DNA of 64,000 bases, from positions 1 to 64,000 of the forward strand of contig NZ_KB904630.1 of NCBI RefSeq assembly GCF_000380145.1, in the 5' to 3' direction. Shown one piece after another: positions 46,218-54,104 of the stretch. Each line of letters starts with the position of its first letter. Positions within the stretch are counted from its first letter, which is position 1. This DNA is from Streptococcus thoraltensis DSM 12221. Lineage in GTDB: Bacteria; Bacillota; Bacilli; Lactobacillales; Streptococcaceae. The notes under the pieces are model-generated. The model was not told where the DNA came from. It saw nothing but the letters and a program-made list of their open reading frames with translations, and ran no database searches. The position numbers and the translations under genes were made by a program.

Positions 46218-47657
46218 AGTAAGAATAAACATATGTTATTAGGTATTGGACTTACAGTCGTATTAACTGCAGTTGGATATATTACACTTTTAGAACCAAT
46301 GATTAGTTATTTTAAAATAAACCAGAGTGCAGTTAATATAGATATTCAAACAAGTAAAACAAAAAGTACACTTCCTATACCACCACTATTAGAGGATAAA
46401 AATCCAGATCCTAATATTGCGGATTTTACTTTAGAACCTCAAGAAAGAGAAACTTCATTTTTACCAAATACCAAGACACGAACTATGGGTTACAACGGAA
46501 GTTTCTTAGGCCCTGTCATCAGAGTAAGTAAAGGTGAGCAAGTAAATGTGCACGTAAATAACAAGCTAAAAGAAGCAACTACAGTTCACTGGCATGGACT
46601 AGAGGTAGAAGGAGAAAAGGATGGGGGCCCTCATCAAGGAATTGAACCAGGAACAACTTGGGAGCCTAGTTTTACAGTAAATCAACAGGCTGCAACATTG
46701 TGGTATCATCCGCACTTTGGAGGAAATACTGCTACCCAAGTTTATAAAGGTTTAGCAGGACTATTCTATGTGGATGATGAAGTATCAAAAAGCTTAAATA
46801 TTCCTAAGGAATATGGAGTAAATGATATACCTTTAGTAATTCAAGATAGAAGCTTTGGCAAGGACGGCAGTTTTATTTATAATACAAATATGATGGATGG
46901 AGCAACAGGGGATACTATCATAGTTAACGGAGCTATTAAACCTAATTTAGAGGTTAATAGAGTCAAGATGAGATTTAGAATAGTTAATGGTGCTAATGCA
47001 AGTAACTTTAATTTGAAGTTAGATAATAGAGATGGATTCTATCAAATAGCATCTGATGGTGGATTTTTAGAAAAACCGGTTAGCCAGAGAAATATTATGT
47101 TATCACCTGGGGAAAGAGCAGAGATAATAGTGGACTTTTCAAAGTATGAAAAGGGAACGCAGCTATCACTTATGAGTAATAAGGAAGCCATTATGACCTT
47201 TAATGTTAAAGGCGATGGGAAAGATGATACTGAAGTACCTAGCACTTTAACGAATATAGAAAGAATGTCAGAAGCACAAGCTACTAAGATAAGAAGTTTT
47301 GAGCTTCAAGGTATGGGTCACATGGTATCAATAAACGGTAAAAAATTTGATATGAATAGAATTGATGAAACAGTGAGGCTTGGAGATACAGAGATTTGGG
47401 AAATTACAAACCCAGGATCTATGATGCATGAAATGGGACACCCATTCCATATTCATGGCACCCAGGTTCAAATTCTATCAAGAAACGGTAATGCGCCTTC
47501 TCCAGAGGAGAGCGGATGGAAAGATACTGTATATATTGAGCCTAACGAAAAAGTAAGACTTATAGTTAAGTTTAATAAGAAGGGTAGTTATATGTACCAC
47601 TGTCACATTCTTGAACATGAAGAAGCAGGTATGATGGGACAAATTAAAGTAGAATAA
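46215..47657 (+). CDS. multicopper oxidase (CueO-like cuprous oxidase)
   Basis: 480 residues. An N-terminal anchor (HMLLGIGLTVVLTAVGYITL) precedes three cupredoxin domains. All four copper-binding blocks are intact: VHWHGLEVEGEKDGGPHQ, ATLWYHPHFGG, EMGHPFHIHGTQ and MYHCHILEHEEAGMMGQ. Such enzymes oxidise copper(I) outside the membrane. They are unusual in streptococci and usually plasmid- or element-borne. Codon use (frequent ATA and AGA) looks different from the flanking core genes. It is flanked by a direct repeat of the copY 3' end. Confidence 0.88.
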   Translation: MSKNKHMLLGIGLTVVLTAVGYITLLEPMISYFKINQSAVNIDIQTSKTKSTLPIPPLLEDKNPDPNIADFTLEPQERETSFLPNTKTRTMGYNGSFLGPVIRVSKGEQVNVHVNNKLKEATTVHWHGLEVEGEKDGGPHQGIEPGTTWEPSFTVNQQAATLWYHPHFGGNTATQVYKGLAGLFYVDDEVSKSLNIPKEYGVNDIPLVIQDRSFGKDGSFIYNTNMMDGATGDTIIVNGAIKPNLEVNRVKMRFRIVNGANASNFNLKLDNRDGFYQIASDGGFLEKPVSQRNIMLSPGERAEIIVDFSKYEKGTQLSLMSNKEAIMTFNVKGDGKDDTEVPSTLTNIERMSEAQATKIRSFELQGMGHMVSINGKKFDMNRIDETVRLGDTEIWEITNPGSMMHEMGHPFHIHGTQVQILSRNGNAPSPEESGWKDTVYIEPNEKVRLIVKFNKKGSYMYHCHILEHEEAGMMGQIKVE

Positions 47658-47666
47658 TAAATAATA

Positions 47667-47803
47667 TTGAAGATCATGTCTTAAGCTTCGATGATATAGA
47701 TCGACTAGAAAAAATATTAGAGATAAAAAAATCTTTCGCAGTAGAAGAAGTGGATTGCAATTGTCCAGAAAGACAATGCGAGTGTCATTTACATCATCAT
47801 TAA
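47667..47803 (+). pseudogene. partial second copy of copY (3' end)
   Basis: Reads in frame DHVLSFDDIDRLEKILEIKK then SFAVEEVDCNCPERQCECHL and HHH with a stop, the last part of CopY with two changes (Ala to Asp, Gly to Arg around the Cys motif). No start and no DNA-binding domain. It supplies the ribosome site for copB. Confidence 0.85.
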
Positions 47804-47825
47804 GAATAAGGAGGAATTTAAAATG
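47667..47825 (+). repeat. direct repeat bracketing mco, copy 2
   Basis: Second copy of the roughly 150-bp segment at 46061-46217, including TAAGGAGGAAT and the start codon of copB. Confidence 0.88.
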
Positions 47826-49952
47826 AACAATAACAACAAACATTTATCCCACTGTCACCATAATCATGGCGACATGGATCATTCAAAACATGAGCACGTA
47901 AGCACGGAAGAACATGGAGACCATAAGAATCAACATCAAGAACATCATGCTGAGCATGATCACAGCGGGCACAGTGGGCATGACCACAGTGGGCATCACG
48001 GAGGGCATGAACACCATCATCACGGTAACTTTAAGGAACTTTTCTTAAAATCATTGCCACTAGGAATCATTATTATGCTCTTATCCCCTATGGCTGGGTT
48101 TGACCTACCATTCCAGTTTACTTTTCCATATTCTGATATTGTAGTAGCTATTTTATCTACTATATTAATTATTTATGGTGGACGTCCATTCTATCAAGGC
48201 GCAGTTGACGAATTTAAACAAAAAGAACCTGGAATGATGGCTCTAGTTTCTTTAGGTATAAGTGTTTCATATTTATACAGTATTTATGCTGTTATCATTA
48301 CCTACGTAACGGGTGGACACGTGATGGACTTTTTCTTTGAATTTGCTTCATTATTATTAATCATGTTATTAGGTCACTGGATTGAGATGAAAGCTATTGG
48401 AGAAGCAGGAGACGCACAAGCAGCATTGGCTAAGTTGGTACCAAAAGATGCTCACGTTGTGTTAGAAGATGATTCAATTGAAATACGTCCAGTTGCTGAC
48501 TTACAGGTAGGCGATTTAATTCGTGTTCAAGCCGGAGAAAATGTGCCAGCAGACGGAACTATCGAGCGTGGCGAATCACGTGTAAATGAAGCTCTTTTGA
48601 CTGGAGAATCAAAAGCAGTTAAAAAAGGTCCTGGCGATGAAGTAATCGGAGGCTCAACAAATGGAGAAGGGGTTCTTTATATTAAAGTGAATGAGACAGG
48701 TGATCAATCCTTTATCTCTCAAGTACAGACTTTAATTAGCCAAGCTCAAAGTCAGCCTTCCAGGGCAGAAAATATTGCGCAAAAGGTTGCAGGGTGGCTC
48801 TTCTATATTGCTGTTATTGTCGCGCTAATTGCTTTTGTAGTGTGGATGATTATTGGAGATATCCCAACGGCAGTTATATTTACTATTACTACATTAGTTA
48901 TTGCTTGTCCGCACGCATTGGGTCTGGCTATTCCATTGGTAACCGCCCGAAGCACAAGCTTAGGGGCTAGCCGTGGCTTACTAGTAAAAGACCGCCAAGC
49001 CTTAGAAATAGCTCAAGATGCAGATGTGATAATTTTAGATAAAACGGGTACTTTAACAACTGGTGAATTTAAAGTATTAGATGTAAAACTTCTTAATGAC
49101 AAATATACAAAAGAGGAAATCATTGCCTTATTGGCAGGTATTGAAGGAGGATCTAGCCACCCAATTGCTCAATCAATTATAAGGTTCGCCGAGCAGCAAG
49201 ATATACGTCCAGCATCTTTTGATTCGATTGATGTGATTTCCGGTTCTGGAGTAGAGGGTAAAGCAGGTGGGCACCGTTACCAATTAATCAGTCAAAAAGC
49301 CTATGGACGTAATCTTGATATGGATATTCCAAAAGGAGCAACTCTTAGTGTCTTAGTAGAAAACGATGATGCCATTGGTGCTGTAGCTTTAGGGGACGAA
49401 TTAAAACCAACGAGTAAAGAGTTAATTAAAGCTCTTAAAAAGAACAATATTCAACCAATTATGGCAACAGGTGATAATGAAAAAGCGGCTCAAGGCGCGG
49501 CAGAAGTTTTAGGGATTGAGTATAGATCAAATCAATCTCCACAAGACAAATATGAGTTAGTTAAAACACTTAAAGATGAAGGAAAGAAAGTTATCATGGT
49601 AGGTGATGGTGTAAATGATGCTCCTTCTCTTGCCTTAGCAGATGTTGGTATAGCTGTAGGTGCTGGAACTCAAGTTGCATTGGATTCAGCTGATGTCATA
49701 TTGACTCAATCCGATCCAGGAGATATTGAATCATTCATTGAATTAGCACACAAAACAACTCGTAAAATGAAACAAAACCTATTTTGGGGAGCTGGTTATA
49801 ACTTTATAGCTATCCCTCTAGCTGCAGGAATTTTGGCTCCTATTGGTATCACATTAAGCCCTGCATTAGGAGGAATCCTAATGTCTGTGTCAACAGTCAT
49901 CGTCGCCATTAATGCTATGTTATTAAGTTTAGATCCAAAAAATAACGGTTAA
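47823..49952 (+). CDS. copB: copper-exporting P1B-type ATPase (CopB type)
   Basis: 709 residues. The His-rich N-terminus (about 1-65, with repeats of HDHSGHSGHDHSG) replaces the usual CxxC domains. The transmembrane metal motif is CPH (IACPHALGLAIP, near residue 362), typical of CopB rather than the CPC of CopA. TGES (near 259), the phosphorylation site DKTGT (Asp near 406), HP in GGSSHPIAQS and GDGVNDAPSLA are all intact. It pumps copper or silver out of the cell. It lies behind copY and the oxidase in one apparent operon. Confidence 0.92.
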   Translation: MNNNNKHLSHCHHNHGDMDHSKHEHVSTEEHGDHKNQHQEHHAEHDHSGHSGHDHSGHHGGHEHHHHGNFKELFLKSLPLGIIIMLLSPMAGFDLPFQFTFPYSDIVVAILSTILIIYGGRPFYQGAVDEFKQKEPGMMALVSLGISVSYLYSIYAVIITYVTGGHVMDFFFEFASLLLIMLLGHWIEMKAIGEAGDAQAALAKLVPKDAHVVLEDDSIEIRPVADLQVGDLIRVQAGENVPADGTIERGESRVNEALLTGESKAVKKGPGDEVIGGSTNGEGVLYIKVNETGDQSFISQVQTLISQAQSQPSRAENIAQKVAGWLFYIAVIVALIAFVVWMIIGDIPTAVIFTITTLVIACPHALGLAIPLVTARSTSLGASRGLLVKDRQALEIAQDADVIILDKTGTLTTGEFKVLDVKLLNDKYTKEEIIALLAGIEGGSSHPIAQSIIRFAEQQDIRPASFDSIDVISGSGVEGKAGGHRYQLISQKAYGRNLDMDIPKGATLSVLVENDDAIGAVALGDELKPTSKELIKALKKNNIQPIMATGDNEKAAQGAAEVLGIEYRSNQSPQDKYELVKTLKDEGKKVIMVGDGVNDAPSLALADVGIAVGAGTQVALDSADVILTQSDPGDIESFIELAHKTTRKMKQNLFWGAGYNFIAIPLAAGILAPIGITLSPALGGILMSVSTVIVAINAMLLSLDPKNNG

Positions 49953-50211
49953 CAGATCGAATGATTGAAACTCCTTAAAGTATCAAGATACAATAGTTTT
50001 ACAGGAGAAAAAGAGATGTAAGTACTGGCTCTTTGTAAAATCGTGTTGGTAGAAGTAGACGATTTTTCTACCAACACGATTTTTAATTTATTATAGAACT
50101 GATTATTTTTAGGATATAAGTACCTGAAGCATAGAGATGAGTATGGCTATAGTCAAAATAAGGCAGTAACAGCCTTGAAATATATAAATCTATCATTCAA
50201 AGAATTGATTT
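49953..50211. other. gap after copB with a decayed reading frame
   Basis: At about 50112-50246 one frame reads GYKYLKHRDEYGYSQNKAVT then ALKYINLSFKELIYEQYDYY without a start codon. It looks like the tail of a lost gene of unknown family. Near 50001-50015 a good AGGAG is followed by ATGTAA, a start directly followed by a stop. Confidence 0.4.
50037..50084 (+). terminator. strong terminator after copB
   Basis: AAAATCGTGTTGGTAGAA pairs perfectly with TTCTACCAACACGATTTT (18 bp) and is followed by further T. Confidence 0.88.
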
Positions 50212-50610
50212 ATGAACAATACGATTACTATGTTAAAAAAAAATAAGAAAGATCCTTTGGATCGGGCTATCGATTATATGCTGAAATTTCAGAGAACTGA
50301 TGCAAATTTTGAGATTCCCAAGCTTCTTGCTATTGTTGATTCTATTCAAAAATATGTTTTTAGCCAATCAAAAATGAAGTGCGGGGACTATAGCGTGTTT
50401 GCTTCTTTATTAGAAAATGAACAAGTTGATGAAAGATTACAATTCTTAATTGATTATGGGGTACCTTGTTCAGCAGTCAAAAAAGTAAAATTACCAGAGG
50501 AGTTAACTGGTTATCCTAATATTATCCAATATCTAAAGGATAATATTTCGCAAATAAGTTCAAAGCTAATTCCTTATGAAATGAAGTTGATGAATGAGGC
50601 ACTTTTTTAA
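50212..50610 (+). CDS. hypothetical protein of the mobile island
   Basis: 132 residues, no recognised domain. Opens MNNTITMLKKNKKDPLDRAI; mostly helical by composition (IPKLLAIVDSIQKYVFSQSK, RLQFLIDYGVPCSAVKKVKL). The ending KLIPYEMKLMNEALF and the lack of a clear ribosome site in front suggest it may be the C-terminal remainder of a larger protein, as the decayed frame just upstream also hints. Function unknown. Confidence 0.4.
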   Translation: MNNTITMLKKNKKDPLDRAIDYMLKFQRTDANFEIPKLLAIVDSIQKYVFSQSKMKCGDYSVFASLLENEQVDERLQFLIDYGVPCSAVKKVKLPEELTGYPNIIQYLKDNISQISSKLIPYEMKLMNEALF

Positions 50611-50632
50611 GTGGATAATAATTTTTAAAATG

Positions 50633-50661
50633 TTGACAAGAGTTGTGTTTAATCGTACTGT
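50633..50661 (+). promoter_or_regulatory. promoter of the candidate small RNA
   Basis: Consensus TTGACA (50633-50638), 17 bases, TACTGT (50656-50661), with a GTACTGTATATATAC dyad over the -10. Confidence 0.6.
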
Positions 50662-50667
50662 ATATAT

Positions 50668-50735
50668 ACTTCTAGTACACCTCTAACAATGTTTTAAAAC
50701 TAAAATCTTCTTACCTTCTGTAAGAAGATTTTTTG
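50668..50735 (+). ncRNA. candidate small RNA in the island
   Basis: A good promoter (TTGACA-17-TACTGT) is followed about 40 bases on by a strong intrinsic terminator (AAAATCTTCTTAC / GTAAGAAGATTTT plus T-run, 50702-50735), with no start codon and ribosome site between. The predicted RNA is about 65-70 nt, begins with CACCTC-containing sequence complementary to a ribosome-binding site, and ends in the terminator stem. It may be a regulatory antisense-type RNA. Confidence 0.45.
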
Positions 50736-50829
50736 CATGGAATTAAAATGTAATATCAAATTCATTAACAGTTTTTTTATAATTTCCAAAAAATGGCAGA
50801 ATATAGTTGAGTTATAGAAGGAGTTTATC

Positions 50830-50934
50830 ATGATTATACATGATTTACATTTCTACAAGCAACTACTTCTGCCTTTTGTTATGAGGAATCAGAGAATAAT
50901 AGTTTCACTTGGAGGTCATCTATGGATGAACTAG
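50830..50934 (+). CDS. small ORF upstream of the recombinase (34 residues)
   Basis: MIIHDLHFYKQLLLPFVMRN then QRIIVSLGGHLWMN, preceded by AAGGAG at a good distance. It overlaps the next small ORF by 13 bases. The two could be one frameshifted gene or a translationally coupled pair. No known domain. Confidence 0.4.
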   Translation: MIIHDLHFYKQLLLPFVMRNQRIIVSLGGHLWMN

Positions 50935-51029
50935 TGAGATTTTTGGAAGAAATGCTTCTGAAATATGGAGATAACATTGATTGCTCAAATTTACCAATCA
51001 AGGAAGAAAACCTGTATACTGATGAGTAG
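50922..51029 (+). CDS. small ORF directly before the serine recombinase (35 residues)
   Basis: MDELVRFLEEMLLKYGDNID then CSNLPIKEENLYTDE, acidic and helical, with GGAGG six to seven bases before its ATG. It might be a recombination directionality factor or regulator by position, but nothing in the sequence proves it. Confidence 0.45.
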   Translation: MDELVRFLEEMLLKYGDNIDCSNLPIKEENLYTDE

Positions 51030-51056
51030 TTGCTTGTGTTCTTTTCTAAAAAGAGT

Positions 51057-51090
51057 TAAAATACCCTTAAGATTATAAGGGTATTTTTTG
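51057..51090 (+). terminator. terminator between the small ORFs and the recombinase gene
   Basis: AAATACCCTTA pairs with TAAGGGTATTT and is followed by TTTT. The recombinase gene begins only 26 bases later, so its expression must read through this hairpin. Confidence 0.75.
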
Positions 51091-51115
51091 GTCAAACTTT
51101 TCAAGGAGAAATTAA

Positions 51116-52789
51116 ATGAAGCGAAAGAAAGCCTATATCTATACAAGGGTATCTACAAATATGCAAGTTGAAGGATTTTCATTAGACGCTCAAGAAACAA
51201 GAATTCATCAATATGCCAATGCTTTTGATATTGAGATTGTGAAAACCTATCAAGACGCTGGGAAATCTGGTAAAACCATGCTAGGTAGAACGGAATTTAT
51301 GGCTATGATATCAGATATCGAAGCAGAGAAAGATAAAGTAGATTATGTACTTGTATTCAAATTATCACGTTTTGGTCGAAATGCTGCGGATACTTTAAAA
51401 TCTCTAGCTATCATGGAATCTCATGGTGTAAATCTGATTTGTGTTGATGATGGACTAGATAGTTCAAAGGATTCAGGAAAGTTAGTCATTACTATCTTGT
51501 CGGCTGTTGCTGAAATGGAAAGAGAGAATATTATTTCTCAAGCTATGGAAGGTCGCAGACAAAAAGCGAGAGCTGGTCAATGGAATGGTGGATTTGCGCC
51601 TGTAGGATATTCCCTTGTTAATGGTCAATTGCAAGTAAATCAAGAAGAAGCTGAATCAGTAAAAATGATTTTTGATTTATTTGCTAACAGTGATATGGGT
51701 ACTATAGCTATTGCCAAGCATTTAGCCAACCTAGATATAAAGAAACCAATTCGACATAATAGCACCCTTCCATATTTTTCATCAAGTGGCATTGCAAGAA
51801 TCTTAGACAATCCAGTTTACAATGGAAAAATTGCTTTTGGACGGCGTGAAAGCACTCGAGATAAAATTTCTGGTGAAACGAAAGTCATACAGTCTGAAAA
51901 TTATATTCTAACAGACGGAATACATGAAGCAATTATTGACGATGAGATTTGGAATAAAGTGAGGAAAAAACGAGAAGCTAATGCCCATAAGTATAAACGT
52001 GAGAACCCAAGTAAGGGCGATTCTATTTATATACTTTCGGGATTGATAAAATGTCCATTATGCCATGCTGGGCTTTATGGAAATAAAAGTATCAAGAGAA
52101 ATAAAAATAAGAAAGATGAATACTATAAAAACTATTACTACTATGCTTGTAAACATAGAAAACATGTAGATGGTCATAAGTGCACATTTAATAAACAGCT
52201 TAAAACAGGAAATTTAGACCATGAAGTATTATCAATCATTAGTAAGTTAGTTTCAAGACCTGATTTTGCACGAAAACTGCAAGAGAAAATAAATATTCAG
52301 GTTGATACAAGTAGGATAGACAGTGAAATTGAACAATATAAGAGTCTCTTTCGCCAACTCAATGCAACCAAATTGAATTTAATCCAACAAATTGACTCCT
52401 TAAATTTTGAAGATCCTCATTTTCAGCAAAAGTCAATTGATTTAGATATGAGATTAAATACTATTTATGATAAAATAGCAGATGTAGAGATACTAATTGA
52501 GACAAGTGAATCTAAACGAGAAGTAATCTTAAAAGATAAAATGACCGCTGATAATATTTATAAAATATTAGTCAATTTTGCATCATTTATGGACGTTATG
52601 GAAGATATCGACAAGAAGCGATTGTGTCAGATGTTGATTGAAAAAGTCGAAATTTATGATGACAAAAATAAAGCAGGACGTTGGGTGAAAGCCATTCATT
52701 TCAAGCTTCCAATCATTGAGGAAGACTTAGAAATTAGTTTGGACAATAGTACACCGGTTGAGGCTGTAGTGAAATTAGTGCGTAAGTAG
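51116..52789 (+). CDS. large serine recombinase (integrase/excisionase)
   Basis: 557 residues. Resolvase-type catalytic domain with the nucleophile S13 in YIYTRVSTNMQVEGFSL, the helix motif YVLVFKLSRFGRNAADTL and MERENIISQAMEGRRQKARA. A recombinase domain (about 170-290) follows, then a zinc ribbon (CPLCHAGLYG ... CKHRKHVDGHKC) and a C-terminal coiled coil (IDSEIEQYKSLFRQLNATKL). This layout marks site-specific integrases of Tn1549/Tn4451-type and similar elements. AAGGAG ribosome site. Likely responsible for inserting the island at rumA. Confidence 0.92.
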   Translation: MKRKKAYIYTRVSTNMQVEGFSLDAQETRIHQYANAFDIEIVKTYQDAGKSGKTMLGRTEFMAMISDIEAEKDKVDYVLVFKLSRFGRNAADTLKSLAIMESHGVNLICVDDGLDSSKDSGKLVITILSAVAEMERENIISQAMEGRRQKARAGQWNGGFAPVGYSLVNGQLQVNQEEAESVKMIFDLFANSDMGTIAIAKHLANLDIKKPIRHNSTLPYFSSSGIARILDNPVYNGKIAFGRRESTRDKISGETKVIQSENYILTDGIHEAIIDDEIWNKVRKKREANAHKYKRENPSKGDSIYILSGLIKCPLCHAGLYGNKSIKRNKNKKDEYYKNYYYYACKHRKHVDGHKCTFNKQLKTGNLDHEVLSIISKLVSRPDFARKLQEKINIQVDTSRIDSEIEQYKSLFRQLNATKLNLIQQIDSLNFEDPHFQQKSIDLDMRLNTIYDKIADVEILIETSESKREVILKDKMTADNIYKILVNFASFMDVMEDIDKKRLCQMLIEKVEIYDDKNKAGRWVKAIHFKLPIIEEDLEISLDNSTPVEAVVKLVRK

Positions 52790-52824
52790 TCTTTTCCTTT
52801 GTTTTCTCATTTTTAAGTTCAAGG

Positions 52825-52832
52825 TGGAATGA
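52825..52832. other. candidate right junction of the accessory island
   Basis: TGGAATGA, as at 41338-41345, lies 36 bases behind the recombinase stop, before the first host-type RUP element (52905). Short and possibly coincidental. Confidence 0.22.
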
Positions 52833-52904
52833 CCTCTAGCTATCCCACTCTCCAAACTGCTAGAATTATCACGATGGTAGATAAATTAATGAGAATTAGT
52901 CTAT

Positions 52905-53119
52905 TATAGTCTTTTGAATTAACTTTGCTACATGCCCACTTTTGACTTGCCGTACTCATACTTTTCGAAACTCAAAAGCAGACGTTGTTGACTTGATTTG
53001 ATGAAGACAGTTCTATCTGCTATCTGTGTCGCCTAGTCTGCTTTTGATTTTCATTGAGTATCAAGTACTGCACGCGTCTTTTCTGTTCCTTGTTCTGAAA
53101 GTTAATTCATTTGACTACA
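52905..53119. repeat. RUP-like element containing a BOX-like element
   Basis: Outer ends TATAGTCTTTTGAATTAACT and TTAATTCATTTGACTACA; inner BOX-like unit at 52958-53061 (ATACTTTTCGAAACTC to TTTTCATTGAGTAT, plus orientation). It marks the return to host-type intergenic DNA. Confidence 0.75.
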
Positions 53120-53452
53120 AAATTAAGAGGGGGAGGCTACTGTTAATTTATAATCTAGCCATTGTGTACTTTTCAAAGGACAAAGTAGAAACAGTTAAAG
53201 AGTTGTTTTGAAAGAAAATCGAGAAACTTTTGAACCGATAAAAGTCGCATAGTTTTTAGGAAAATACAGTTAGTATTTATGGATATAGCAGCTCCCTGCG
53301 CTATCAAGCGGGCTGCAGGATCATTTGATTGTTTTGCATGAAGGACTAGCCCCTTATTAGCTCTCCTACTATTAATGCGGAAATCTTCAAGGAAAAATGA
53401 TTGATTTTTAAAACATTGCTAAAGACTAGTCGCATCATAGTAAGGAGGTCAT
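53120..53452. other. gap before the HI_0552-family gene
   Basis: No intact gene seen. A G+C-rich imperfect hairpin (GCAGCTCCCTGCG...AGCGGGCTGC) lies at about 53288-53317. Short open frames lack ribosome sites. Confidence 0.4.
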
Positions 53453-54079
53453 GTGTTTACCCAAATAAATAATTACCTAGCCTATCAAGGCCTCAAATAC
53501 ATCAAACCAGAAAAAGCTGGTGTAGAGGCGCAAGCCATGATAGACTTTAAAAGTCAGGGTCAGGCTGCGCGTGCTGAGATGATGACCTTGTCAAAGGTGC
53601 TTGCAGAGGAGTTGTCCGAGTTTAAAATGGATCGTGTTAGTAATTGGGCTAACCAAGCTCAAGTGGGGCGACCACATTTTTGGACTTATTTCCATGGCCT
53701 TGAAGAAGAGAAGGATTCTGTTGGTTTTGCCATACGCCTTTACGGTCAAAAGGATAATTTTGGTATTTCTGTCGAAGTCAGCTTTATTGAGAGAAAGAAA
53801 TCAGATTACACCTTGGGCCAGCAAGCCAAAGTTTTAACAGTTCCAATCCATGAACCACTTTATTATTTAGTTCAATCTAATGGAGTTAGCCATCGTGAAG
53901 CTGGTACAGAAAGTAATCGACAGAGATTACTGACTGAAGTAGCTAAAGGGGATGTTCGAAAAGTTTTAGTCAAAAAAGATATTCCAGTGACAGAACAAAT
54001 GACCATTCAAGAGCTTATTCCGAAGCTACTAGACGCCTTTAAAGACTTGTCACCATATTATGAAGCCACTCAAAAATGA
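53453..54079 (+). CDS. HI_0552-family protein
   Basis: 208 residues, soluble, opening MFTQINNYLAYQGLKYIKPE. It is sometimes annotated as glucose-6-phosphate-dehydrogenase-like, but no nucleotide-binding motif of that enzyme is present. The name reflects resemblance to the HI_0552 family only; function unknown. The GTG at 53453 lies four bases after AAGGAGG; an ATG at 53451 is out of frame. Convergent with serS. Confidence 0.55.
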   Translation: MFTQINNYLAYQGLKYIKPEKAGVEAQAMIDFKSQGQAARAEMMTLSKVLAEELSEFKMDRVSNWANQAQVGRPHFWTYFHGLEEEKDSVGFAIRLYGQKDNFGISVEVSFIERKKSDYTLGQQAKVLTVPIHEPLYYLVQSNGVSHREAGTESNRQRLLTEVAKGDVRKVLVKKDIPVTEQMTIQELIPKLLDAFKDLSPYYEATQK

Positions 54080-54102
54080 GCTCCAAAAGGAACTCATTTT
54101 TT
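54072..54102. terminator. bidirectional terminator, HI_0552 gene / serS
   Basis: AAAAATGAGCTCC pairs with GGAACTCATTTTT with one mismatch across AAAA, placed between two convergent genes. Confidence 0.78.
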
Positions 54103-54104
54103 CT

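Noticed and set aside
41354..52900. Full integrative conjugative element
   Set aside because: Only a relaxase and a recombinase are present. No coupling protein, VirB4-type ATPase or other secretion genes, so a mobilizable element fits better.
53020..53211. 61-residue ORF near the island's right side
   Set aside because: It translates the BOX/RUP repeat and has no ribosome site.
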